Assembly: GCA_016872385.1 (NCBI GenBank)
Contig: VGZV01000023.1
Location: 1 to 42,091 of the forward strand
Direction of reading: 5' to 3'
DNA from: SAR202 cluster bacterium
Lineage (GTDB): Bacteria > Chloroflexota > Dehalococcoidia > Lucifugimonadales > UBA3495
DNA length: 42,091 nt
A model generated the notes under the pieces. That model had not been told where the DNA came from. It ran no database searches and worked only from the letters and a program-made list of their open reading frames with translations. Numbering within the stretch: position 1 is the first letter of the stretch; every line of letters starts with the position of its first letter. This document shows positions 24,884 to 32,915 of the stretch, in pieces. The position numbers were made by a program, and so were the translations under genes.

Positions 24884-25822
24884 ATGCGTCTTGTGTTTAT
24901 GGGCACCCCATCCTTTGTCGTGCCTGTGCTGGAACGGCTAAACACCGGCCCCAGCCTGGAGATTGCCGGGGTCTATACTCCGCCGGACCGTCCCCGAGGC
25001 CGCGGCCAGTCACCGGAAATGCCGCCGGTGAAGGCCCGCGCCCTGGAACTGGGCCTGCCGATGTTCCAGCCCCCCACATTGCGTTCCGCCAGGGCGCAGG
25101 CGGAACTGGGGGCGTTGCAGCCCGATGTTATTGTAGTGGCCGCCTACGGGCTGCTGCTGCCTCCTGCCGTGCTGGACACTCCGGCACATGGCTGCCTGAA
25201 CCTGCACCCATCGTTATTGCCCAAATACCGCGGGCCTTCGCCGGTGGTCACCGCCATTCTGGAAGGGGATTCAGTGACCGGCGCCACCTTGATGCTGCTG
25301 GATGAAGGTATGGACACCGGCCCCATCCTGGCCCAGCGGGAACACCCCATCGGACCCGAAGACACTGCCCAAACGCTTACCGCCTCCCTGTTCGCCTTGG
25401 GCGCGGACTTGCTGCTGGAGAACTTGCCGCTGTGGACTTCTGGGCAGCTTACGCCCCGTCCCCAAGACTCGTCCCAGGCCACCATCACCCGCAAGGTGGA
25501 GCGGGAGGACGGCCTGGCCCGCTGGGAGCTTTCCGCCGGCCACCTGGATCGCCTCCGCCGGGCCTATACGCCCTGGCCTGGGCTTTACACCATGTGGCAA
25601 GGCAAGGTGCTGAAGCTGCTAGACGTGGCAGCCCTGCCCAATGTCTCGGCGGCTGGCGCGCCTGGCCTGGTGGTAACTCTTGACAGTAAAGAATGGCCGT
25701 TGGGAGTGGTGACCGCCCAGGGCATTCTTGGCCTCAAGACGGTGCAGCTGGAGGGGCGCAGACCGGCCAGCACCGCTGACTTTCTGCGGGGATATCCCCA
25801 GTTTGCTGGCGCAGCTCTCTGA
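24884..25822 (+). CDS. fmt: Methionyl-tRNA formyltransferase
   Basis: 312 residues, the usual Fmt length. It formylates initiator Met-tRNA with 10-formyl-tetrahydrofolate. The N-terminal hydrolase-like domain shows FMGTPSFVVPVL, TPPDRPRGRGQ, the catalytic NLHPSLLPKYRG (Asn106, His108) and Asp144 in LLDEGMDTGPIL. The C-terminal OB-like domain includes RAYTPWPGLYT. AGGGGG precedes the start. No def gene is adjacent. Confidence 0.95.
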   Translation: MRLVFMGTPSFVVPVLERLNTGPSLEIAGVYTPPDRPRGRGQSPEMPPVKARALELGLPMFQPPTLRSARAQAELGALQPDVIVVAAYGLLLPPAVLDTPAHGCLNLHPSLLPKYRGPSPVVTAILEGDSVTGATLMLLDEGMDTGPILAQREHPIGPEDTAQTLTASLFALGADLLLENLPLWTSGQLTPRPQDSSQATITRKVEREDGLARWELSAGHLDRLRRAYTPWPGLYTMWQGKVLKLLDVAALPNVSAAGAPGLVVTLDSKEWPLGVVTAQGILGLKTVQLEGRRPASTADFLRGYPQFAGAAL

Positions 25823-25885
25823 AGCCCTGTTTTGTACGTCTTGTTCTGCCAGCAGCGCCCACCGTGATGTACAATGGGCCGCATT

Positions 25886-25940
25886 AGAGCGTGTGTGAGA
25901 AATGCCGTCTACCCAGCCCGCTTGTCACACACCCTCTTAG
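25886..25940. repeat. GTGTGTGA inverted repeat (short copy)
   Basis: AGAGCGTGTGTGAGAAATGC at the left and TTGTCACACACCCTCT at the right are inverted ends around a CGTCTACCCAGCCCGC core. A longer copy with another repeat inside it lies at 27444-27603, and a right-end fragment lies near 5240-5256. Confidence 0.65.
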
Positions 25941-26058
25941 AGGTTGTCTAAAAAGATTGTCTCTGGTCATTGCGAGTGAAGCGAAGCAATCTTGTCCTGG
26001 GCACGCGATTGCTTCGGGGCTACGCCCCTCGCAATGACTTTTTAAACACGCTTTTAGA
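25941..26058. repeat. CATTGCGAG palindromic repeat, copy 1
   Basis: GTCTAAAAAGATTGTCTC at the left and ATGACTTTTTAAACACGC at the right bound a palindromic core (TCATTGCGAG to CTCGCAATGA, and GCGAAGCAATC to GATTGCTTCG). About 95 bases are almost identical to 27326-27443; the only core difference I see is T or C in CAATCTTGTCC. Confidence 0.7.
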
Positions 26059-26089
26059 GCGTGTATTAATTAGGTGGTCAATACGTCCA

Positions 26090-26163
26090 GCCTCACCCTT
26101 CGACTGGCTCGAGGTGAGCGGTTTTTCTTCGCTCGTAGTGAGCTTGTCGAAGGACGAGCCGTC
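26090..26163. repeat. GCTTGTCGAAGG palindromic repeat
   Basis: CCTTCGACTGGCTCGAGGTGAG and GCTTGTCGAAGGACGAGC flank TCGCTCGTAGTGA in this member of the family also seen at 16741, 20992 and 27479. With the two repeats before it, it fills the 25823-26225 gap, leaving only the AAGGAG ribosome site of the next gene. Confidence 0.55.
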
Positions 26164-26225
26164 ATTTTTGACACAGGCGATTAGACCTCCCTCACACCAT
26201 CAATACGTTATGTAAGGAGATAGCC

Positions 26226-27182
26226 ATGACGACCCGATCAGCCAAGATTCCCACAGAAGCCCAGGTGCTGGAGTGGATGACCTCTCTGAGCAACTGGGGC
26301 CGCTGGGGCAAGGACGACCAGAAGGGATGCCTGAACTTGATAACCCCGGAAAAGCGCAAGCAGGCCGCCGCCCTGGTCCAGGAAGGGGTCACGGTTAGCT
26401 GCGCCCGGCCCATAACTACCGAGATGGCGCCGGACATCAGCTTTCAGGTGCAGCGGTACATGGTGGACAGTGGGGAAGGCCGGGACACGGACCCGCCGGA
26501 GCGCCGAATGGTGCGCCGGGGTGCCTCCGAGTTCATCGGCATGGTGTTCCATGGACAGACCATTACCCACATTGACGCGCTTTCCCACTACTCCTGGCAG
26601 GGCAAACTGTACAATGGCAAGCCCGCCAGTATGATCACTTCCCGGGAAGGTGCCCAGACCCACTCCATTGAGCAGGCCGCCGACGGCATAGTCACCCGCG
26701 GCGTGCTGCTGGACATTACCCGCGTCCGCAATGTTGCCTGGCTGACGCCGGACCAGCCGGTGATGCCAGAGGACCTGGATGCCGCTGAGCGTCTGGAGGG
26801 AGTAAAGGTAAGCGAAGGAGACATTTTGCTGGTGCGCACGGGCAACTACCGCCGCCGGCTGGAGCAGGGGCCAACCCCCAATACCCAGCCTGCGGTTGCT
26901 TGTCAAGTGGCTTGCACCCCTTGGTTCAAACAGCGGGGCATTGCCATGCTTGGCACCGACACTTCCAACGACGTGCGGCCCACCCAGTACGCCACCATCA
27001 CCTCGCCGCTGCATACGGTCTGCCTGGTGACCCTGGGACTGTGGCTGATTGACAACGCCAACTTGGAACAGATTGCCCAGGCTTGCCAGCAGCGGAACCG
27101 CTACGAGTTTATGCTAAGTCTGGGGCCGCTGCGCCTGCGCAATGTCACCGGCTGCCCGGTAAACCCCATCGCCATCTTATAG
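26226..27182 (+). CDS. Cyclase-family metal hydrolase (kynurenine formamidase-like)
   Basis: 318 residues with AAGGAG seven bases before ATG 26226. The family motif H-x-x-T-H-x-D-x-x-x-H is present as HGQTITHIDALSH (109-121), giving His115, Asp117 and His121 as metal ligands. Later GDILLVRTGNY and the GIAMLGTDTSNDV loop fit the same fold. The family includes arylformamidases and isatin hydrolases, but at this length most members are uncharacterised. Dispersed repeats bracket the gene on both sides, and a truncated dehydrogenase start follows after 13 bases. Confidence 0.85.
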   Translation: MTTRSAKIPTEAQVLEWMTSLSNWGRWGKDDQKGCLNLITPEKRKQAAALVQEGVTVSCARPITTEMAPDISFQVQRYMVDSGEGRDTDPPERRMVRRGASEFIGMVFHGQTITHIDALSHYSWQGKLYNGKPASMITSREGAQTHSIEQAADGIVTRGVLLDITRVRNVAWLTPDQPVMPEDLDAAERLEGVKVSEGDILLVRTGNYRRRLEQGPTPNTQPAVACQVACTPWFKQRGIAMLGTDTSNDVRPTQYATITSPLHTVCLVTLGLWLIDNANLEQIAQACQQRNRYEFMLSLGPLRLRNVTGCPVNPIAIL

Positions 27183-27195
27183 GAGCCCCACCAAG

Positions 27196-27264
27196 ATGAA
27201 AGCTGTCGTGCTGATGGGCCCTGATTCCATCGGGACGACGAAGCATCTGGGGTGGGGTAAGTAG
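27196..27264 (+). pseudogene. Truncated start of a zinc-type alcohol dehydrogenase gene
   Basis: AGGAG precedes ATG 27196. The frame begins MKAVVLMGPDSIG, the usual opening of medium-chain zinc dehydrogenases (MKAVVxxGPG), then runs into unrelated sequence and stops after 22 codons. From about 27233 the DNA is a repeat: GACGACGAAGCATCTGGGG, later CCACCCCAGACCCTTCGCTT. The body of the gene is missing, replaced by repeats to 27603. Identification rests on about 12 residues. Confidence 0.45.
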
Positions 27265-27325
27265 CTTCCCACCCCAGACCCTTCGCTTCGCCCAGGGTGA
27301 CAAATGAGCATGTGGCTAGTGGTTC

Positions 27326-27443
27326 TAAGAGCGTGTCTAAAAAGATTGTCTCTGGTCATTGCGAGTGAAGCGAAGCAATCTCGTCCTGGGCACGCGATTG
27401 CTTCGGGGCTACGCCCCTCGCAATGACTTTTTAGACAACTTCT
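27326..27443. repeat. CATTGCGAG palindromic repeat, copy 2
   Basis: Near-identical and same orientation to 25941-26058, with slightly different outer ends: GAGCGTGTCTAAAAAG at the left and CTTTTTAGACAACTTCTAAG at the right. The outer ends of the two copies look swapped between the GAGCGTGTC and GTTGTC forms. Confidence 0.7.
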
Positions 27444-27603
27444 AAGAGCGTGTGTGAGAAATGCCGTCTACCCAGCCCGCTCATCCTGAGCTTGTCGAAG
27501 GATGAGTAGCTTTTAGCCCGCTCATGGTTCGACAAGCCCCGACCTGGTCGGGATCCCGATACGTCGGGACTCACCACGAGCGGGAATTGTCACACACCCT
27601 CTA
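27444..27603. repeat. GTGTGTGA inverted repeat (long copy) with nested palindromes
   Basis: The left end AAGAGCGTGTGTGAGAAATG and right end TTGTCACACACCCTCTAA match the short copy at 25886-25940. Between them lie GCTCATCCTGAGC-TTGTCGAAGGATGAG and CCGCTCATGGTTCGACAAGC to CTCACCACGAGCGG (about 27479-27587), as if another palindromic repeat had entered the core. Together with copy 2 of the other repeat it fills the gap to the terminator near 27650. Confidence 0.65.
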
Positions 27604-27650
27604 AATAAAGAGAGCATCGCAGGGGCGAGACATCCCTCACCCCTGCGATG
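27602..27650 (-). terminator. Terminator of the membrane protein gene
   Basis: CATCGCAGGGG (27615-27625) pairs perfectly with CCCCTGCGATG (27640-27650). On the minus strand the stem is followed by CTCTCTTTATTT. Confidence 0.6.
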
Positions 27651-27680
27651 GAATTCCGGCACCGGCCATCCACATGGGAA

Positions 27681-28970
27681 TCAATAGCTAGTCCGGCGCC
27701 GCTTGATTAGGAACAACACCAGGGCCAGCGCCAGCAGAAGGATGCCGCAAAGCATCAAAACCAGCGAAGGTCCAATCGCGCTCCTGGCGGCATCATGTAT
27801 CAGGGCACGCAGCACGTCCCCAACCAGGTCTGCCACCGATGGTGGAACGCCAGCAGCCTGTTCTACCCAGGAATCCATCAAATGGCCCAGCGTCCTGGTT
27901 CCTGCCTGGGACGCCAGTTGACCCGCCCCCAAGCAAACCCCTCCAGTAAGCAGCAGCGTCAGCCCAGGCCAGCCCAGGGCAGGCACCGGCCTGGGTAGAT
28001 GCACCAAGCCCATCAAGAGCACCGCCAGGGCCACCACGGCCAGCGCCGCCCAACGGATTACCGGCAAAACCGCCAGGCGCTGGCGGACCTCTTGCAGCTG
28101 GTCCAGCCAGGTCTTTCCTGGAGCTATTTCCGTGCGGGAGGCTAAATCCGCCAGGTCCAGCCTGGACTGGGAGTCCAGCCGGGCCCGCGCCGCGGCAATG
28201 GCGTCGTCAATAATTACCCCGGCAGCCGCCCGCACCGCCAGCTTGGCCGTGGCATAACTGTTGCCCGCCACGAACTCCCGGCGCAGGTCGGGAGCAGCCA
28301 GCCGCAGGGCGAGTGCTACGTGTGGGTCCAGCCCTTGGCCGCTGGTCAACTCGGCCATAAATCCGTCGAAGGCTGCTCCCCGCAAAGGCCCAGGCACCAC
28401 ACGCACGTCGGGCACCGCTTTGGGGATCCGGCCTTCAGCCAGATCGCTGAAGAAAGTCTGCACCGCCGCCGAGAATTCCAGTAGTTGCAGCTGCTGCGGT
28501 TTAGCAGGGTCCGGCACCCACAGCGGCAGTGCGTCAATTTTATGATCCAACAATTCCAGCAGCGCAGGCTTGACCTTATCCAGGACTGGTCCGGCATCCA
28601 GATATGATTCCAGCCCTTCGTCTTTTCCCGACAGGTAATCCGTTGCGCCCTCAATGGCCCCTTCCGTTTGCTGCTGCAAGTATTCCGGCGGCGCAACCTG
28701 GCGCGCCACCTGCACTAGCTCCCGGTAAGTCACCAGGTCGCGGTCTCCAAGGTAATACTGAGCCAGCAGCTGGTGGCCTGAATCCAGGAGAACATCGTCA
28801 TATACGCGGTTGTAAGCGTCCTGCTCAGTGAGCGCGCGCGAGTAAAACTGGGGGTTCAGGAGCTGGCTGGAAACAATGTATGCGACCAGAAAGACCAGAA
28901 ACGCCACAAATATCGCTATGCCTAGGGCTGCTGAAGCCAGAGAGCGCAGGATCCAGAGGATTATGCCCAT
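27681..28970 (-). CDS. Membrane protein of unknown function
   Basis: 429 residues. One hydrophobic segment at about 12-35 is followed by a long soluble part of roughly 270 residues, then a membrane pair (starting IRWAALAVVALAVLLM and LGWPGLTLLLTGGVCLGAG), a short loop, and a last segment (SLVLMLCGILLLALALVLFL) ending in basic RRRTSY. This gives four segments, with the big domain probably extracytoplasmic. I recognise no family. Monocistronic between a terminator and the htpX terminator region. Confidence 0.6.
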   Translation of the reverse strand: MGIILWILRSLASAALGIAIFVAFLVFLVAYIVSSQLLNPQFYSRALTEQDAYNRVYDDVLLDSGHQLLAQYYLGDRDLVTYRELVQVARQVAPPEYLQQQTEGAIEGATDYLSGKDEGLESYLDAGPVLDKVKPALLELLDHKIDALPLWVPDPAKPQQLQLLEFSAAVQTFFSDLAEGRIPKAVPDVRVVPGPLRGAAFDGFMAELTSGQGLDPHVALALRLAAPDLRREFVAGNSYATAKLAVRAAAGVIIDDAIAAARARLDSQSRLDLADLASRTEIAPGKTWLDQLQEVRQRLAVLPVIRWAALAVVALAVLLMGLVHLPRPVPALGWPGLTLLLTGGVCLGAGQLASQAGTRTLGHLMDSWVEQAAGVPPSVADLVGDVLRALIHDAARSAIGPSLVLMLCGILLLALALVLFLIKRRRTSY

Positions 28971-29080
28971 GAATAATTCTCAAAAGCTTGCGTGGGTCCG
29001 CTGCTTGCAAGCCACCATCCCATTGGGACTGTTCCTGGAAGGCAGTGTAACACCAGCTTGTGTTAAGGTCATGCCACGCC

Positions 29081-29109
29081 AAATAAAAGGCCCGGCGTCT
29101 TGCCGGGCC
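29081..29109 (-). terminator. Rho-independent terminator after htpX
   Basis: On the minus strand GGCCCGGC-AAGAC-GCCGGGCC is a perfect 8-bp stem followed by TTTTATTT. Confidence 0.85.
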
Positions 29110-29160
29110 TCGTCGTCGCTTATGTCCACCGCCTGCTCCGCGCAGGGTTACCGGGGCAGG

Positions 29161-30042
29161 CTAATAGTTAGGACGCTCCGTGCCGCTGAAGTTAGGGCGC
29201 TCCACCATTCCCCGCAGGCGCTTGACCCGCTCCGGGATGGGCGGGTGTGTGGAGAACAGGTTGGCAATGGCTTTCCCACTGAGGGGGTTCACGATGTATA
29301 GGTGGGACGCGGCTTCCGGAACATGCATGGGATGCCGCCGGTTGCCGGACTCCAGCTTTTCCAGGGCGCTGGCCAGGGCGTAAGGATTGCCGGAAGTCTT
29401 GGCGCCGGTGGCATCGGCCTGGTATTCCCGGGCGCGGGAGATCGCCAGCCGCACCAGGGTGGCCGCCAGGGGCATGACAATTGCCAGAACCAGCAAGGCA
29501 ATCCAGTTGCCCCCGCCGTTGCCCTCCCGGTCCCGCCCACCGCCAAACATGGCGGAAAACTGGGCCATCATGGCCAGCATGGAGATGGCTCCAGCAATGG
29601 TCGCCACCACGGTCATGATCAGCGTGTCCCGGTTGCCCACGTGGGCCATTTCATGGGCCAGAACCGCGCCCAGTTCCTCTGGCGTCAGCAGCCGGCGAAT
29701 GCCAGTGGTGACCGCCACCGTGGCGTGCTGGGGGTTGCGGCCCGTGGCAAAGGCGTTGGGGGTGTCCGAGTCCATGACGTAAACCTTGGGCATGGGCAGT
29801 CCGGCGCGGTCCGCCTGCTCTTTTACCAGGCGAAACAACGCCGGGTCTTGCTGCTCGTCAATTTTATGGGCGTGGGACATGGCCAGGGCAATGCGGTCGC
29901 TGAACCAGTAGGCGAAGAAGTTCATCGCCAGGGCAAAAACCAGGGCAATGATTACGCCTGCCGGCCCGCCAATCAATAACCCAGCAAACAGCAGAAACCC
30001 GCTGAGCAAGAGCAAGAACATAAAGGTCTTTAAAGTGTTCAC
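29161..30042 (-). CDS. htpX: Membrane zinc metalloprotease HtpX
   Basis: 293 residues from a GTG start. HtpX degrades misfolded membrane proteins. Two N-terminal membrane segments (7-24 and 28-47) precede the catalytic domain. HEMAH (130-134) binds zinc with Glu206 in REYQAD as third ligand. Two further membrane segments lie between them (about 140-163 and 180-200). FSTHPPIPERVKRLR near the C-terminus is typical of the M48 family. Confidence 0.93.
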   Translation of the reverse strand: MNTLKTFMFLLLLSGFLLFAGLLIGGPAGVIIALVFALAMNFFAYWFSDRIALAMSHAHKIDEQQDPALFRLVKEQADRAGLPMPKVYVMDSDTPNAFATGRNPQHATVAVTTGIRRLLTPEELGAVLAHEMAHVGNRDTLIMTVVATIAGAISMLAMMAQFSAMFGGGRDREGNGGGNWIALLVLAIVMPLAATLVRLAISRAREYQADATGAKTSGNPYALASALEKLESGNRRHPMHVPEAASHLYIVNPLSGKAIANLFSTHPPIPERVKRLRGMVERPNFSGTERPNY

Positions 30043-30087
30043 GGTTTATTAACTCTTTCAGGTTGCCGGTTGGGCTAACCCGACTAA

Positions 30088-30130
30088 GCTGCCAAGGCTT
30101 TTCACCTTGGGCAGCCCAATAACAATTATA
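30088..30130 (-). promoter_or_regulatory. htpX -10 box and leader hairpin
   Basis: Minus-strand TATAAT lies at 30130-30125 with only a weak -35. Just downstream, GCTGCCCAAGG (30115-30105) pairs with CCTTGGCAGC (30097-30088), leaving one unpaired base, in the untranslated leader. The hairpin lacks a T-run after it, so it may affect RNA stability or heat response. Confidence 0.45.
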
Positions 30131-30168
30131 TCATTTTGTGGTGCCGCGCAAATAGGCGACGTACTTCG

Positions 30169-30198
30169 TTGACATTACAAAGGGACGGACTATATATT
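30169..30198 (+). promoter_or_regulatory. Promoter of etfBA
   Basis: TTGACA at 30169-30174 and TATATT at 30193-30198 are 18 bases apart (TATATA at 30191 would give 16). It lies about 30 bases before etfB. Confidence 0.65.
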
Positions 30199-30230
30199 GG
30201 TTTTCGTCACATCAGCCGGAGTGTAGTGTA

Positions 30231-31031
30231 ATGGCCCTGAAAATTGCCGTTCTGGTCAAGCAGGTGCTGGACCCAGAAATGCCGGTGGCCGCGTTCCGCA
30301 TTGACGCAGGCACCAAACGGGTGGTGCCTCCACCCAGCATACCGCCAGTAGTAAATGGTTTTGATGAGAATGCCGTGGAAGCTGCCCTTCGCATCAAGGA
30401 TGCGGCGGGCGCCGCCGTCACGGCCATATCCATGGGCCCCAGCTTCGCCCTGGACGTAATGAAGAAACCCTTGTCTATGGGGGCCGACGAACTGGTGCTG
30501 CTCCAGGACCAGGCCTTTGACAACACTTCGGACGCTTTTTTCACCGCCCAAGTGCTGGCATCCGCCGTCCGCAAGCTGGGCGGTTTCGACCTGATAATCT
30601 GCGGGCGGCAGGCTTCCGACTGGGACAACGCCCAGGTGCCTTTGGGGGTGGCCGAGTTGCTGGGAGTGGCCTGCATAAGCCTGGGCAAAAAGGTGGAGGT
30701 GCAAGGCGCCAAGGTGGTGGTGGAGCGCCTGATCCCCGACGGGTATGAAGTGGTGGAAGCATCCCTGCCCGCGCTGGTGACGGTCAGCAATGAACTGGGC
30801 CAGCCCCGCTATCCTACCCTGCGGGGCATTATGGCGGCCACGCGCAAGCGACCCACCATCTGGAAGCTGTCCGACCTGGGCGTTGCCAAGGAGCAACTCC
30901 AGCCACGAATTACGCTGCACAACCTGTTTGTCCCCCAGCGCAGCAAAGTCTGCGAGATGATTGAAGGCGACGACGCGGCAGACGCAGGGCGCAAGCTGGC
31001 TATGAAACTCCGGGAAGCCAAGTTAATCTAG
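30231..31031 (+). CDS. etfB: Electron transfer flavoprotein beta subunit
   Basis: 266 residues with GGAG nine bases upstream. EtfB binds AMP and part of the FAD and carries electrons from acyl-CoA and related dehydrogenases. The family signature is clear: LPALVTVSNELGQPRYPTLR, then GIMAATRKRP. The N-terminal VLVKQVLDPE and the YDGWDNA-like GRQASDWDNAQVP also match. etfA starts 10 bases later. No dehydrogenase or ETF:quinone oxidoreductase gene is nearby. Confidence 0.95.
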   Translation: MALKIAVLVKQVLDPEMPVAAFRIDAGTKRVVPPPSIPPVVNGFDENAVEAALRIKDAAGAAVTAISMGPSFALDVMKKPLSMGADELVLLQDQAFDNTSDAFFTAQVLASAVRKLGGFDLIICGRQASDWDNAQVPLGVAELLGVACISLGKKVEVQGAKVVVERLIPDGYEVVEASLPALVTVSNELGQPRYPTLRGIMAATRKRPTIWKLSDLGVAKEQLQPRITLHNLFVPQRSKVCEMIEGDDAADAGRKLAMKLREAKLI

Positions 31032-31041
31032 GGAGGCTATG

Positions 31042-32040
31042 ATGGCGGAGGCCAAGGGAGTCCTGGTACTGGGAGAAATCGCGGGCGCCGAGCTGAGCAG
31101 CAGCTCGCTGGAGTTGCTGGCGGCGGCCCGCAAGCTATCGGCATCTCTGGGCGAGGAAGTGGCCATCGCCCTGCTGGGCGACACATTGGACGTCCCGGCC
31201 AAGACTGCCATCAGCCACGGCGCAGACCAGGTCTATGCGGTCAACCACCCTCAGCTGCGCCAGTACCATCCTGACCTGTTCCTGGCCGCGCTGGAAACCC
31301 TGTGCCGGGAAGCCAGCCCCCGGATTATCCTGATGAGCCGGTCTAACCAGGGCCGGGAGTTGGGGCCCCGCCTGGCATTCCGGCTGGGGGTGGGCCTGGC
31401 CCAGGACAGTTTGGAAATTGCCCTTGACCCTGCCACCAAGAAACTGATGGCCAACCGACCGGTGTACGGTGGCAACGCAGTGGCAGTGGTAAGCTGCAAC
31501 GCCACCCCGCAGATGGCGGCCATCCGGCCCAAGGCTTACGAGCCTCTGGCTGCCGATGCGGCGCGCCAGGGGAAGATTACTTCCTTCCCGGTGGACCTGA
31601 AGCCAGAAGCGGCCCGCAGCCGCGTGGTCTCGGTGGTGAAGGAAGAGGCCAAGGGAGTCAAGCTGGAGGAAGCCCGGGTGGTGGTCTCCGGCGGGCGCGG
31701 CCTGGGCGGGCCGGAACCTTTCAAGAACCTGGATGCGCTGGCCAAGCTTTTGGGCGGCGCAGTAGGCGCATCCCGCGCTGCCGTGGACTCCGGCTGGATT
31801 CCCGCCAGCCACCAGGTGGGGCTGACGGGCAAGTCCATTACACCCGACCTTTACATTACCGTGGCTATTTCCGGCGCCAGCCAGCACATGGCGGGCTGCT
31901 CGGGGGCCAAGGTGATAGTGGCCATCAACAAGGACGCCGAGGCCAACATCTTCAAAGAGGCCCGCTACGGCGTGGTGGGCGACTGGCAGAAAGTGCTGAC
32001 CGGCTTTACCGAGGCCGTGCGGGAACTGACCCAGGGGTAG
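31042..32040 (+). CDS. etfA: Electron transfer flavoprotein alpha subunit
   Basis: 332 residues from the second of two tandem ATG codons, which has the better distance from GGGAGG (31031-31036); the first is at 31039. The C-terminal FAD domain shows [54 protein letters not shown] and [12 protein letters not shown], which are the standard flavin contacts. Forms a heterodimer with EtfB. Convergent with panC; 38 bases separate them without a clear hairpin. Confidence 0.95.
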   Translation: MAEAKGVLVLGEIAGAELSSSSLELLAAARKLSASLGEEVAIALLGDTLDVPAKTAISHGADQVYAVNHPQLRQYHPDLFLAALETLCREASPRIILMSRSNQGRELGPRLAFRLGVGLAQDSLEIALDPATKKLMANRPVYGGNAVAVVSCNATPQMAAIRPKAYEPLAADAARQGKITSFPVDLKPEAARSRVVSVVKEEAKGVKLEEARVVVSGGRGLGGPEPFKNLDALAKLLGGAVGASRAAVDSGWIPASHQVGLTGKSITPDLYITVAISGASQHMAGCSGAKVIVAINKDAEANIFKEARYGVVGDWQKVLTGFTEAVRELTQG

Positions 32041-32078
32041 GCAAGCGCGTAAATCGAGGTGCCCTTGCGCACAGCGCC

Positions 32079-32915
32079 TTACCCCAGGATAACGTTATCA
32101 ATCAGCCTGGTGCGGCCAAGGCTCACCGCGACGGACGCCATTGCCTTTCCCTGGATTGCGTCCAGCTCCTCCAGCGTATCCGCGTCAGCCACTGACACGT
32201 AATCAATGGCTTCTACCAGCGGCTCCGACTCCAACTCGGCCCGCGCCACCTGCCGCAGTGTCTCGGCGTCCCGCTCCCCTTCCCGCCATAACTGTTCCGC
32301 CCGGCACAACGCCCGGTACACCACCGGCGCGGCCCAGCGCTGATCCGGGGTTAAATAGGCGTTGCGGCTGCTCATGGCCAGGCCGTCGTGTTCCCGCACC
32401 GTGGGCAGCACCACCACATCCACCCCCAGGTCCAGGTCCCGGGCCAACTGGCGCACCACCAGGCACTGCTGTCCGTCCTTCTGGCCGAAGTAGGCGCGGT
32501 CAGGGCGAATCAGGGTGAAGAGTTTAGTCACCACCGTAGCCACGCCGCGGAAGTGACCGGGGCGGCAGGCGCCTTCCAACCGCACCGCCACCTTGCCGGG
32601 GTCCACCCAAGTATCAAAACCTGAGGGATAGACCTGTTCCACGGAAGGGGCATACACCAGGTCCACGGAAAGGGGCCGCAGCAACGCCAGGTCTTGTTCC
32701 AGAGCGCGGGGGTATTTCCCCAGGTCCTCTTTGGGTCCGAACTGGGTGGGATTGATAAAGATGGTCACTGCCACGGTAGAGTTGTCCTCCCGGGCGCGGC
32801 GCACCAGCTCTAAATGCCCGGCGTGGAGAGCGCCCATGGTGGGCACCAGGCCCAGGGGCCTGGCTGTTTGCCTACATGCCTGCGCCATCTCCTGGCGAGT
32901 AGTGATTACGCGCAT
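32079..32915 (-). CDS. panC: Pantothenate synthetase
   Basis: 278 residues. It joins pantoate and beta-alanine with ATP in coenzyme A synthesis. Motifs are TMGALHAGHL (26-35, with the HxxH nucleotide-binding histidines His31 and His34), FINPTQFGPKEDL, YFGQKDGQQ (142-150) and MSSRN (181-185). It starts directly after the stop of the HerA-like gene with no spacer, so it is the third gene of that minus-strand unit. panB and panD are not in the window. Confidence 0.95.
   Translation of the reverse strand: MRVITTRQEMAQACRQTARPLGLVPTMGALHAGHLELVRRAREDNSTVAVTIFINPTQFGPKEDLGKYPRALEQDLALLRPLSVDLVYAPSVEQVYPSGFDTWVDPGKVAVRLEGACRPGHFRGVATVVTKLFTLIRPDRAYFGQKDGQQCLVVRQLARDLDLGVDVVVLPTVREHDGLAMSSRNAYLTPDQRWAAPVVYRALCRAEQLWREGERDAETLRQVARAELESEPLVEAIDYVSVADADTLEELDAIQGKAMASVAVSLGRTRLIDNVILG

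Noticed and set aside
25886..27603. CRISPR array
   Set aside because: Repeats are few, long, palindromic and irregularly spaced, with no spacer pattern and no cas genes.
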